Shown here: piece after piece, positions 23,188 to 34,464 of the stretch
Layout of the letters: each line of letters begins with the position of its first letter
Position numbering within the stretch: position 1 is the stretch's first letter
From: Myrmaecium sp. VS I D KN 1
Lineage: Eukaryota > Ascomycota > Dothideomycetes > Valsariales > Valsariaceae
DNA: 64,000 nucleotides
Assembly: GCA_019775845.1 (NCBI GenBank)
Contig: JADQAV010000008.1
Location: forward strand, 806,001-870,000
Reading direction: 5' to 3'
Translations under genes and position numbers: made by a program
Notes under the pieces: generated by a model
The model's database searches: none
The model's input: only the letters and a program-made list of their open reading frames with translations
Told to the model about the DNA's origin: nothing

Positions 23188-24964
23188 TCATACGTCCTCG
23201 GCATGCTTCAGCTGCCTTTCCTTCTCGAAGCTGACTCTGTCCACCTCCGGGATGCCTTCGTTGGCCAGGACATCGCCGTGTTCGCGGTAGGCCTGTTCCA
23301 TCTTCCAGTTGAAGGGGCTCCCGGTCGAAAAGAGCGCATCAATGGACTCCAACGAACGATCGGCAGTTTCAGGATAAACTAAGGTGAAGAAGGGGGTGTT
23401 AGTCACGTTATGAGGCAAATCAAGCGGTCTCGCAACCGCACTGGCAAGTCAATCATCACTCACAGAGATATATCACCGGAATCCACAACAGATTGAGTCC
23501 CGCGAAGAGGAAGTACGTCCGATTCTCGAGTTGTGAGAACATGATGGGGTTCACCAAGACCGTCATGCCGACGCCGATGGCCCAGCCGGTGATGCCGAAG
23601 CCGTTGCCCTGCGCGCGCATGTCGGAGCTCCAGATCTCTGTCGGGATGAGGAAGGCGACGGTGCCCCAGGTGGCGGCGTAGACGAGGTTGAAGAGGAACA
23701 GCATGGCGACGGCGGCAGGGGCGTACTGCCCCGCTTTCTCCGGGTGGGCGCGGGATGCTTCGTACACGGAGGCGGCGATCAGGTTGACGGCGAAGAGCCC
23801 GGCTGCACCGGACATGAGGCATACACGGCGACCCAGTCGATCCACGATCTGGGCGCTGATGATCGTTCCGACAATGCCTACGGTGTTTAGACCGCCAGCG
23901 AGGCCGTTTTGCGTGAGCGTGCTGTAACCTGCTGCCTTCAGGAGGGTTGGTGAATATGCCGTTACAGCCGTGATGCCCGTCCAGGAAGCCATGATCTGAA
24001 GGATCAGACACAGCCAGGCGCGGCGGCCCAAGTGGTGACCTGGTTTTCCTCCTTTTCCGACCAAGATCTTTGCAAACTGCCAGGGTGATGATCGCGTGGA
24101 GGATTTGGCCACGGCAACGATCTCCAGGAACTCCTGCTCGACTTCCGGGTTATAGGAGCCGCGAACGTGGGTGAGCACTTCGCGGGCATCGTCGTAACGG
24201 CCGACGGAAGCGAGGTATCGCGGGGAGTCCGGAAGCGCTCGCACACCGAGGAGCAATATGAGGGCGGGTATACACTGGAAAGCGAGGAGAAAACGCCAGC
24301 GGATGTCGGAATAACCGTTATTGATGAACGAAAGACCGAAGGAGAGCCAGTAGGCGATCGAGATGCCAAGATAATTGGCGATGAAGACGTAGCCCAAGAA
24401 GCCGCCTCGATGGCTCGCAGTTGACGTTTCAGACACCAGTACGGGCGTGATCCCTGTGAGAGCCCCGGTTCCCAGGCCGGTAACCACGCGGGCAATGAGG
24501 ATAAAATCGGAGGACTGAGTGGCTGCTTGGAGAGCACCGCCGATCAAGGCGAATACGGCGCCAATCCAAAGACTGCTATATTGTCAGCGGGCGCTGCGGA
24601 GAGTAGCTAATACTGGGCTTTCCTCACCCATTGATTCGACCGATCCGATCGGCCAACCAGCCGCCGATGAAACAGCCAACGATACAGCCCAGGTAGTAGA
24701 TTGAGACGATGCCACCCTCATGCAGGGTGTCGGTGACGGTGCCGTCCGCTTCGCCAATCCCCACCTTATGCACGTAACGAGGGGCGCTGTTCACTCCACC
24801 CATGACTCCTTGGTCATAACCTTCGAAGAAGATGCTGTCGCTGGCGTTAGCAGTTGCTTTGACACGGAGGCTGGCAAAGGAGCTTACGAGATCAGAGAGA
24901 ACGTCTGAATGGCTGCATTGAGCTGGTTAGGGCTCAGCCTCTTCCAGAAGTCGAAGTAACCCAT
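23188..24964 (-). CDS. MFS sugar porter family transporter
   Basis: Exons 24964-24888, 24834-24628, 24572-23464 and 23378-23188, with introns of 53, 55 and 85 nt; 527 aa, the usual sugar-porter length. The sequence starts MGYFDFWKRLSPNQLN, then shows FFEGYDQGVMGGV (TM1), GGWLADRIGRING (the loop 2-3 D-R-x-G-R signature), PDSPRYL (the PESPR-like motif after TM6), a central cytosolic loop, DRLGRRVCLMSG (loop 8-9) and IPTEIWSSDMRAQGNG (the PxEx3-like motif after TM10). Twelve hydrophobic segments are visible. It is a plasma-membrane sugar/H+ symporter or facilitator by family. The substrate cannot be read from sequence, but the divergent neighbour is an anhydro-sugar kinase and the next gene is a Zn2Cys6 regulator, so co-regulated uptake of the same sugar is plausible. 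Confidence 0.93.
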
Positions 24965-25679
24965 CCTGTGGGTATGAGTTCGACAAAGCAACGAAACGGC
25001 AGAGATGGACTGTTGAATGAAAGTAAAGTGGAAAGAAATGAAGGGAGAATATTGTGAATGACCGCCTCGTCTGGAGCGGACGAGCCGGGGGTTATATACT
25101 AGGGAAATAATTGGAGGCTCATGATGGAGATGGTGCGTAGTTCGGGACGGATATAAGCCCAACGAAATCGTGGAGAGGCCCTGACAGCCTGGGGAAGAGC
25201 CTTTTCCCGCACCTCCGATTCCCCGCAAGGGAATTGGGGAGGGTGAACCCCGTGGTATGGCGGGGCGAAAGCCGCTTAAGCGTGTTGCCGCGTTGCCGTG
25301 AGGCGGGGTGTGTGGGGTATAACCGTGTAGCCGCGTAGCCGCGTAGCCGCACAGCTTCAGTACAGTCGCGGAGGGCCTGCTGACTTTCAGTGAGTTCTAA
25401 GACCTCGAGATGTCAATAAATCTTGACGAACTCACCGTACTAGGGACGGTAGTGGTCCGCCGCATGTGACCAAGCCCACATATTCACGTTGCCCCTGCCT
25501 CACGTCTTAAACCCGTCCCCATATAACCTAGGCCGTCCACTTCCCCCAAGATCCGTGACTGTATACTCGTCCTCTCTTCTCTTCTTCCCTTTTTTTTTCC
25601 TCGAGCAGTCTCTCCTTGTAGTGGCTTCACAGCACTCAACATCTTCTTCTCTTTTGCTCATATACCCCATTCGCTCGCT
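24965..25679. promoter_or_regulatory. Divergent promoter shared by transporter and kinase
   Basis: 715 bp between two start codons. TATA-like words lie about 130 bp upstream of the transporter ATG (TATATAAC on the minus strand near 25091-25098) and about 155 bp upstream of the kinase ATG (ATATAACC near 25522). Six CreA-type SYGGRG sites lie at 25170-25175, 25189-25194, 25221-25226 (reverse), 25260-25265, 25303-25308 and 25312-25317. Five 8-bp GTWGCCGY units sit at 25284, 25292, 25327, 25335 and 25343, giving CCG direct repeats spaced by 5 bp. The pattern suggests glucose repression and a zinc-cluster site (inference). Confidence 0.6.
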
Positions 25680-27118
25680 ATGGCACAGGGTCAGGTAAAT
25701 GGCCATGCGAATGGTCACGCCAATGGCCAGACAAACGGTCACAAGGAAAGCGAGCCCCTCGAGCTGACGGTACTCGGGCTGAACTCGGGGACCTCGATGG
25801 TATGTTGAATCGCCCACAGGCGCATACGGGGTCATCTATCACCATTGCGGCAACAGACGAGCTGACATTTCCCGAGGATGGCATTGACTGTACGCTCTGC
25901 CGCTTCCGCCAGGAAATGCCCGAGTCACCAATGCACTTCGAGCTGCTCGAATACGGCGAGATCCCTCTTCCCCAGCCCATCAAGAAGCGCGTCATGGAGA
26001 TCATCCTGCACGATCAGACGTCCGCTTCTGGACTGTCCGAAGTGAACGTGATTCTGGGAGAAACCTTCGCGGACGCGGTGGAGCAGTTCTGCAAGGAGCG
26101 GAACATTGACAAGAGTACCATCGATGTCATCGGATCCCACGGCCAGACGATCTGGTTGCTCTCCATGCCCGAGCCCGGCCAGGTCAAATCCGCGCTCACC
26201 ATGGCCGAAGGCTCCTTCCTAGCCGCGCGGACCGGCATCACAACCGTGACCGACTTCCGCGTGTCCGACCAAGCGGCCGGCCGTCAAGGCGCTCCGCTTA
26301 TCGCCTTCTTCGACGCCCTCCTCCTGCACCACCCGACGAAGCTCCGCGCATGCCAGAACATCGGCGGCATCGCCAACGTCTGTTTCATTCCCCCAGACAC
26401 GCACGGCGGCGTCGCGGAGACGTACGATTTCGACACGGGTCCGGGCAACGTCTTCATTGACGCCGTCGTGCGGCACTATACCGACGGCGCGCAAGAGTAC
26501 GACAAGGACGGCGCGATGGGCGCCCGCGGCACCGTCCATCAGCCCCTCGTCGACGAGTTCCTCCAGCACCCGTACTTCCAGCTCGACCCGCCCAAGACGA
26601 CCGGCCGGGAGGTCTTCCGGGACACGCTCGCCTTCGAGCTGATCGCCAAGGCGGAGCAGCTGGGCCTCCGCCCGGACGACGTCGTCGCCACCGTTACCCG
26701 CATCACGGCCCAGGCGATCGTGGACCACTACCGGCGCTACGCGCCCGCCGGCCTCGAGATCGCCGAGCTCTTCATGTGCGGCGGCGGGGCTTACAACCCC
26801 AACATCACCGCTTACATCCAGAAGCACTACCCCCAAACCCGTATTCGTATGCTCGACGACGCTGGCATCCCTGCCGGTGCCAAGGAGTCCATCACATTCG
26901 CCTGGCAGGCTATGGAAGCCGTTGTTGGCCGGAGCATTCCCGTCCCTACCCGTGTCGAGACTCGGCGGGAGTACGTCCTGGGCAAGGTGAGCCCGGGGGA
27001 GAACTACCGGAAGGTCATGGCGAGAGGGATGGCTTTCGGTGCTGGCCGGGACCATCTGAGTCCCGTGAAGGAGATGGTCAATTATGTGGGCGGGAAGGTG
27101 TTTGATAACAAGTGGTGA
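25680..27118 (+). CDS. AnmK-family anhydro-sugar kinase (levoglucosan kinase candidate)
   Basis: Exon 1 25680-25799, intron 25800-25876 (GTATGT...CCGAG, branch CTGAC), exon 2 25877-27118; 453 aa. The splice creates the ATP-binding signature [12 protein letters not shown]. Further motifs are [58 protein letters not shown] (the Asp at residue 226 is the likely catalytic base), MCGGGAYN and [17 protein letters not shown]. These are the motifs of AnmK (anhydro-N-acetylmuramate kinase), which both hydrolyses the 1,6-anhydro ring and phosphorylates O6. Fungi lack peptidoglycan, and the characterised fungal member is levoglucosan kinase of Lipomyces starkeyi, which makes glucose 6-phosphate. That substrate, or scavenged bacterial anhydro-MurNAc, is inferred. 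The N-terminus has an [15 protein letters not shown] repeat of about 20 residues, probably disordered. The gene is divergent from a sugar transporter. Confidence 0.9.
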
Positions 27119-28082
27119 ACACGCATCGTGATTTCCTAGACATGATAGCAGTTAGCATACCGTCTCGGTCGATGGTTGGGAAGGGATGGTGGGACGTGGC
27201 TAAAGTCGTGATAGGGCTCCGCACGTGCCAATCCATAATGCAAGGCTGTGGTTTCCTTATTGCGAACATGTTACCACTTGTTCTAGTTCGCAACTTGAAT
27301 ACATGACACTGACCTTTCATCTGCGCGATCAATCACCACCAGTCATAAGGAACATAGTAAACATATGCTTGTTTGAACCGGTGAAATTTAAGTTGTTAGC
27401 TTTGAGATCACCAACGATTGCTCAGGAAGCACTCACCACCCCGTCCGGATACCTCTTTCACTGGTCAGGACTGGCCGTCTTGTTGCGCGTAAGGTAAGAA
27501 CTTAGAGAGAAGGAAACCACATCTTTCTTGCCGGCCCGTTAAACATAAAACCATTAGCAAGCATCTGTTACATACAGTCTCTCACCCAAATTCCTCTCTG
27601 ATCACAAGAGCATAAACCGTACCGTGTTTTACCCAAGCTTTTAGGAGCTGGCAAGCTCCTGCGCAAAAGCACGATAAGCACATTTAGTGAGCGCTATAAG
27701 AAGAGAAGAACGGATATAGTAGAACAAGATGCGGAACCATCTAATAACTTCCACTTGTATCTCTTTTTGAAGTGTGTGATGTATGAACAGACAGCTGCTC
27801 GTGGCACCTCGACCGATTACTATTACGTTATTCCCTTTGACTAACCACCGCCTACTTCCATTTGGAAGTCTTAGTTACATTATGTCCGCTTCGCAGATGT
27901 TTGAGTGTGAAAGTTGATATTCTCAACAAATGTACCTTGCCAACCTCGCCACAATGATCGCATATGCAGAGGGATGTACAAAGAAAAGAAGGACGCACAC
28001 ACACGGCCGGGGACTATCGCTAGATGACATGACCAGGTGGTGGATTAGAGTATCCTCTCGACCAACATTAGCGGCCTCGAGG
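27119..28082. other. Intergenic, no gene seen
   Basis: The base composition drops towards A/T. No conserved frame. This is the 3' flank of the kinase and of the convergent unknown gene. It marks the start of the accessory-looking stretch. Confidence 0.55.
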
Positions 28083-29104
28083 CTACAAGCTGAGGTCCTC
28101 CCGCAGAGTGCGTCCCGACAGAGTGTCAACATCTTTGTTGTCGCCGTCGTCGGAGCTAGGGGACGACAATTCAGAGGCCTCATTGTGTGCTTCTGGAAAG
28201 TTGCAGTCAGTAAAAGCACTCATGCAAAAGGGCAAGTATGTGATGCAGTAGTCTTACCTTTAAACAACAGGTTACCGCGCCCGCGACCGGTAACGGCGGC
28301 GCCAGACACTCCAGGCGACGTGAGGAAGGCGCGCGCACGACGGCCTCGGGATGGAGGGACCCGGGGACGGCCCGTTGGACGCGAAGGAGATCCGTTGCTG
28401 AACTGGACCTGGCTGGGGACCGGCTGTACAGGTTCGGGGTCGGGGTTGACGGGCTCATTATCCGGTGTTCTCGGCCGATTCGGGTCAGGAAGAGACAGTG
28501 CTTCCTCGCGACGAAGCTGCTCGACAATCTCACGGATGTCGTCTCCCGGGATGAGTTTGGCGGTGGCAAGGAGATGCTCGACCTTCCAGTAAAGGAAGCG
28601 CAAAGCATCGATCTGAGTAACACGTGCTGGGCCTCGCGTCAGTTCAACGCCGCCGTGGTTGACGGTGGTGACGCTGGCATAGAAGCAGCCGCCATGGCGA
28701 GGAAAGACTTGGACGAGCTTTGGTCCGGGCCAAAATATTTGTTCGCAGGTGCTGTCGATGCGTTCAAGTAGTTCCTGTTGAGTGATTGTCTCGTCACTGG
28801 CGTTTCTCTGGTCGTTGGGATCCTCGGAGACGCCTTCACCCACAACGCGCGGAGGAAGGCCATTGAACGGCCATGGATTGACTATTGGCGTGTGGAAGTA
28901 CTTGAGCACATCTGCCCATCGTTCCTCATCATCCAGTCTCATATCAGCGCGAAACTGTTGGAGCATTTCGTGCAGTTCAGCGTCAAGGGCTTCTGCGTCG
29001 TCGTGCACGTGCGTGCTTTCCAACATTGTGGTGAGTCCGACCTCGTTCTGCATGTACTCCAGCATGGCCAGTTGCTCGTCGGGGTCTTGTACGTAATCCG
29101 CCAT
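28083..29104 (-). CDS. Unrecognised protein, 318 aa
   Basis: Exon 1 29104-28258, intron 28257-28193 (GTAAGA...TTCCAG with a CTGAC branch), exon 2 28192-28083. The frame closes and gives an acidic C-terminus (SELSSPSSDDGDNKD). I recognise no domain. The N-terminal 200 residues look folded and mixed alpha/beta (YVQDPDEQLAMLEYMQNEVG, ALRFLYWKVEHLLATAKLIPG). The remaining part is Pro/Arg/Gly-rich with an RGRRAR / GRGRGN segment that could bind nucleic acid or act as an NLS. There is no signal peptide or TM helix. It neighbours another unknown gene and a degraded transposon, so it may be lineage-specific. The intact spliced frame supports a real gene. Confidence 0.6.
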
Positions 29105-29773
29105 CGCGCCTGGTCTCTAATTCGACTCTAGCTGGCGGCGTTGTTGTTGTTGTTGCTGTTCGTCTCAATGTCGTTTGTCGTTGCTGGAGACAGTAGGGTA
29201 ACGAGTGGTTGGAGCGCGCGAGAACTACTAGTAGGTGCTCAAGGCCAAGACATTCGTTTGTAGTAGAGAGATAGAAGAAGTCGGATAATGTGACCAAAGA
29301 CTTTTGGGGCCCTCGCCAAATAGCTCCGATTTGAAGGCAGCCGCAGCGAAGTCGCAACCGAACCCAAGACAAGACCAAAGAAGTGACGACCCAGTGCAAT
29401 GCAGGCAGCTCTCTCTGGACGAGCACCTTGAGAAGGCATGAGGGGAATATTCTTGATGGAGAGCGCCACTTTTTCTCATCATGAAAACAACAGAGGGTAT
29501 CTATGCGTTCGTAAAATTAGCCATTCAGAGAAAAGCTTTTGATCACAAGATGGAAAATCAAGAATCATTTAAAAAACGCCACATGTACAGCCCAAGAGAG
29601 AGCCGTTTTGGCTATCGAGGAGAAACTAGTTCAAGGAAGAGGCATGTTGCACATCGGCAGATGATTGATGAGAAAAATACGTATGGAAGAAACAAGCAAA
29701 CAAAACTCCCAGACAGGCGAACAAGAAGATCGGAGAGCTTACGACACTGGGGCCAGGTCCAGTCAAGACGTAT
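29105..29773. other. Intergenic, no gene seen
   Basis: Promoter of the gene starting at 29104 and 3' flank of the gene ending at 29774. A GTT/TTG repeat (29140-29160) lies just upstream of the 29104 start. Confidence 0.55.
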
Positions 29774-30910
29774 CTACACTGTTCGTCCGAATTGCGGTAG
29801 TGTTCCATTCCACTTTGACATGCACTCGAGCATGATGTTCAATGCTCGTGGGCCGGTCACGCACATACCCGTTCCAAACTGCGGACCATGGCTTTGTCCA
29901 CTTGTAATCAGACACGCATGAACCCAAGCACGTTTCACATCTGCTTCACTGCAGACATCTGCGATGATTTTTGCGCCTGTTGTCAATGCGGAGGCCACCT
30001 GTGCCGGGTTACCGAGTCGATACTCATCCGCACACATAGCATACTTGTGCAGCGCTCGTGGCTCATTGAGCGAGGTTTGAGAGTAGCAGGCATGCGTGAC
30101 CAGCAGGTTATACAGATACGGAGGACAGCCGGGTGTGCAGGTCAAGAAAGGCGTCTTTAGTAGGAGCAAAGTGGCTATAGTAGTTGCGCATAGCAGAATA
30201 GCAAGAGACTTGAGACGACCGACGAAGCCCAATGGTGGGTAAACCAGGTGTTGGATGAGCCCATCCATTATCGTTACGAAGAGAAGGCGCTTATTGACGC
30301 GGTAAAGATGGCGTAGGAAGCCCGCAATGATTGCGAGCATACCTTGCCCCGAGTTGAAACGATCAGAAGTAATGCTAGCGAGCTGTGCCGCAAGGATGCC
30401 TTTGACGGCCGATATGAACTCGGACTTCACGCCGCGGGAGGTAATCGCGTCCGTCCCGAATGTTTGAAAGTGAATTTTGCTTGTCCAGAGGTAGGCAAGC
30501 CCGGTGTCAAAAAGCACGCCCATGAGCTCAAGTCGCCCAGACATCAAGAAGGAGTACATGAAATTGAGGATGAGACGATTGGCGAGAGAACGTAATGACC
30601 ATGGGACACTATCCTGGGCTGCCTGTGGAGGAGGATCTCTTGATGGATAGACGAGGACAGAAAGGAGAAAGGCGAGAGTGATCACACCTACTTGGAGGTT
30701 CAGGATGGCGAATGACACATCGGCAGTGCTGAACTCGACCATCACGCGAGAAGCGAATAATGCGGCAGCGTATCCAGCCAGGGGAAGAAGCACGTGGATA
30801 TACTTGCGCCAGATGGAGTACTTGGCAGGGATTTCCACTCGGCCGTCCTGAAGTGCTTGATGCCCCGCGGGGATCGACGAGGAAGAGGTGAGGTTGATGC
30901 CCGGATCCAT
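29774..30910 (-). CDS. Unrecognised multi-pass membrane protein, 378 aa
   Basis: One uninterrupted frame. Hydrophobic segments that could span the membrane occur at about residues 36-56 (IHVLLPLAGYAAALFASRVM), 66-88, 130-150, 215-235 and 240-262. A hydrophilic cysteine-containing C-terminal part follows (TCTPGCPPY, CADEYRLGN, CSEADVKRAW, CVTGPRALN). I know no family with this pattern. The ATG lies only 80 bp from the inverted end of a RIP-mutated transposon, so its upstream region has been replaced by transposon sequence and expression may be altered. No intron was needed. It could be a fungal-specific biosynthetic or transporter-like membrane protein; no function is proposed. Confidence 0.55.
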   Translation of the reverse strand: MDPGINLTSSSSIPAGHQALQDGRVEIPAKYSIWRKYIHVLLPLAGYAAALFASRVMVEFSTADVSFAILNLQVGVITLAFLLSVLVYPSRDPPPQAAQDSVPWSLRSLANRLILNFMYSFLMSGRLELMGVLFDTGLAYLWTSKIHFQTFGTDAITSRGVKSEFISAVKGILAAQLASITSDRFNSGQGMLAIIAGFLRHLYRVNKRLLFVTIMDGLIQHLVYPPLGFVGRLKSLAILLCATTIATLLLLKTPFLTCTPGCPPYLYNLLVTHACYSQTSLNEPRALHKYAMCADEYRLGNPAQVASALTTGAKIIADVCSEADVKRAWVHACLITSGQSHGPQFGTGMCVTGPRALNIMLECMSKWNGTLPQFGRTV

Positions 30911-30990
30911 GATGTTGATCGGGTTGTGCTCCTTCGTCCGGCCAAGGGTCCCTTCAGTTCAACTTTCGCGCACAGGCCTGGTCGCCAAGT

Positions 30991-31150
30991 ATAAGTTACT
31001 AAGTTATATATCTTATTCTTACTTACAAGTGATCGCGGAAATCAGCGGATTTCTCTATAATATTAATAAAGAATATGTTTATATAAGAATCGCTAGTAAA
31101 GCTATTTTATATTAATATTAGTATATAACTAGTATAAATTAATATATATA
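30991..31150 (+). repeat. Left terminal inverted repeat
   Basis: Pairs with 34465-34615 in inverted orientation. It contains a CGGAAATC-AG-CGGATTTC near-palindrome (about 31035-31052). One 10-bp extra segment (about 31005-31014) interrupts the match near the outer end. Confidence 0.8.
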
Positions 31151-32485
31151 TATACTTCTTATTATAATATATAGTATTAAGGCCTCTTTCTAGTATTATC
31201 GTCGCTCTATTATCGCCGTTATTAATATACTTATACTACGGCTCTCTTATTATTAGTTTAATACTATTCTTTATAAGTATTACTACTATATAAAGCCTAG
31301 TAATATCTATTATCTAATACTCTTAATTAATAAGATAGTAATTTATATAATTATCGCTAATATAAAGAAGTATAGTATTCTATACCTAACTAACTATAAT
31401 AATATATAATATAGCCCTATAAAGCTTATATACTTAGTTATATAATAGTTCTTTATAGAGCTAATAAATAAGATTATAATAGAATTTAAAATATAATATT
31501 TAATTTTAATAATTAGTCGCGCTCTTTAAGAGTTAGGGATTCTATAAAAAGCTTTATAATACTAAATTATTTAGAGAGATACGGACGCCTGCTTTCTATA
31601 TAATTATAAGATAATATAATATTATTTAAACTAGCTAGTATTTATAAATAAGTTTATAATTAATAAAAGAATATTATATTAATAATATAGTTAGTCGCTA
31701 TAAGGAATACTAGTTATATAAAGTATTAAGCTATATCGCTCGAATTAGTAAAGTATTCTACTTATATATATAATTAACGGCTTCCTAGAGGACTTTTTTA
31801 TTATATAAAACTTTATTACTACTAATATCTTTATCTAGTAATTTAAAGCTATTATTCTCCCTTAATATTACTTCTTTCTTTAGAAGCGATCGGTTATTAT
31901 TATAGATAATTACTATATATATTTTAATAAGTATATCCTTAAGGCCTATTAGTAATATAATATTATTTATAAATTCCTATTTATATATTTATTAGACTTT
32001 AACCCTATTAAAACTACCTTTAAGTTATTAAAGTAGTAGTTAAAGAAATAACGCGACGCGGCGCTTATATAAAGCGAAAATAACTATAAGGAGTAATTTA
32101 TAGTCTTCCTAGCTATAGTAATACGTAAATTTAGTACTAAGATTAACTATTAGAGCCTATTTTTTAAGGCGGGTATAAATATTAACTTAATAGATACTAA
32201 GGATCGTCTATAAAGTAGATATATAAAGTAAAGGTAGATAGTAGTTAATTTCTAGCTATATTTATATATAAAAATAGCTATTTAGAACCTATTATAAACC
32301 TCCTTACTAGTATATTATTCCTTAAGCTACCTTCTGCGGCTACTACTTATATATAGGCCCCTTATCTATTAAACAGCTGCCCGGTAGTAAGCTTAGGTAT
32401 ACTACTAAAACTATATTATATAATTAGAAAATCCTAAGATCTAGCGATTTAGGAAGAATTCCTAATTATATAAGCTATATTTTCT

Positions 32486-32587
32486 AGTTTTCCTACAGCC
32501 TATTATAAAGTCTTAATATAGTATTAATATTCTTTTAGTTTTCCTACAGCCTATCGCGAAGTCTTAGTATAGTATTAATATTTTTTT
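32486..32587. repeat. Tandem duplication of a 51-bp unit inside the transposon island
   Basis: The unit starting AGTTTTCCTACAGCCTAT recurs after 51 bp (32486 and 32537). The copies differ mainly by A/G and T/C changes, so the duplication predates most of the RIP mutation. Confidence 0.75.
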
Positions 32588-34464
32588 AAACTTCTACTAG
32601 GCGTCTTTTTATAATTATACGTATAACTTAATACTAAGTAGTAGATATAGAGTTTTAAGGCGGCGAAATTAAAGATAATATATATAAGAAGCGCCTCTAA
32701 GTATAATATAGTAATATTTATATTACTAGTATATTAAGAAAGGTATTAATATTCTCCTTAATTAATAATATAATCCCTCGCCTAGTAACTACTAACGCTA
32801 GCTCTTCTAATATATTTATCTTTAATATTTAAAATATATAGTATTTATTATATAAAATAAGCTTTATTATATTAATCTCCGCCTTAAAGTAAGGATATTT
32901 TATTACTATTTAGCTTAGGAACCGGTTAAGATATAAACTATTAAATAAGGTATTAGGGGGGCTACTTAGAGTATACCGTAATAGTAGCTTATTCTTATTT
33001 ATCTTATTTATTAATAGTATCGTTAAAGGTGTCCGCGTATAGTATTAGTATTAAGGCGTAGGTATAGGGGGGAAGGGTTAGAAATAACTACTATAACTAG
33101 GAAACTATAAATATAATATAAATACTAGTAGTTACTTATATCCTTAGCTTTTTAAGCTTTATATCTTAAGTAACGGGCTTAATTAATATACTATTATTAA
33201 TAGAGGTAACTCTTCTATAGTATTTAGCTATATAAATAACCTTCTATTATAAGCTACTTTAGCCCTCACCTATCTAAATATTTAAAGATATTATAATATC
33301 TATTCTAGTAGATTTTCTAAGCTATATACTAGATTAGAAGCTACTATCTAAGCTTAAATCTTAATAGAAGCGTTATTTAAGTATAATATTTATTACTAAT
33401 ATCTAGATAAAGATATACTACTACCTTATAAAAATAGCTAGCCTTCTAATACTATAAGAGATAGTAAAGTTTATTAAACTTTAACTATATACTAATTCTA
33501 AGGTCCCTAAGGATATTACTAGTAGTTTAGGCGTCCTTAATTAATATAGTTATAGTATTTTTTAATAGCTTCTTCTTCCGTTAAAACGACGGTATAGATT
33601 ATATCTTAAGTAATAATAATAGTAGTATTACCTCTTCTATAATACTATCTACTATATAAGTATATATAGTATTAACTATTAATTTAAGATCTATATCTTA
33701 GTATTAGGCTCTATTTAATACTCTACTACTTTTAGTACTTAGTTCTTCTACTTATTATTACTTCTAATTAATAGAAACTCTACCTTCTTCTTATTATATT
33801 AACTACTACTTTTTAATAATATTTTACGCGTTACTAGATATTTCTTTAGGCCTTTTTTATTAATATAATAAGCTACTTCTATTATATAGGCGGTACTAAT
33901 ATTATAGAAAGTATTATTAGTAAGATTAATTACTAAAGAGCTCCTTACTAACTTAATACCTTTAAAGACTATTATATAGTTAACTTAAAGATAAACTACT
34001 AGTAATAATAGCGGCGAACTACCTCTTAAGATTATAAGATATTATAAATCTACTATTAGTATTATATAAGGTTAGTTTTATATATAAATACTATATTACT
34101 TAACTTAAACTAACTATTTTAATAGATTTAGTAGTTAGTAGTAGCTCGTTAGTATTAAATACGCCCTTACTTATAATATCTACTATAGTCTTATTACTAC
34201 TACTACTTACTACTGCTATTATTACCGTCGCTATTACTATTATAGCTATAGGCTTCTATATACTAGGAGGAACTAATAATATTAAGTATAAATACTTTAA
34301 GATACTTAGCGGTACAGAAGATATATATTTATATAATTATATTAATATCTTAATAGCGTTATTAATAGTATTATTAGAAGCCTTCTAAGGGCGCGAAGAG
34401 TAACGCGGTAGTATCTTAAAATACTAAAAAAGTAATTAGAAGTAATAGGAAGGAAGAAATTAGG

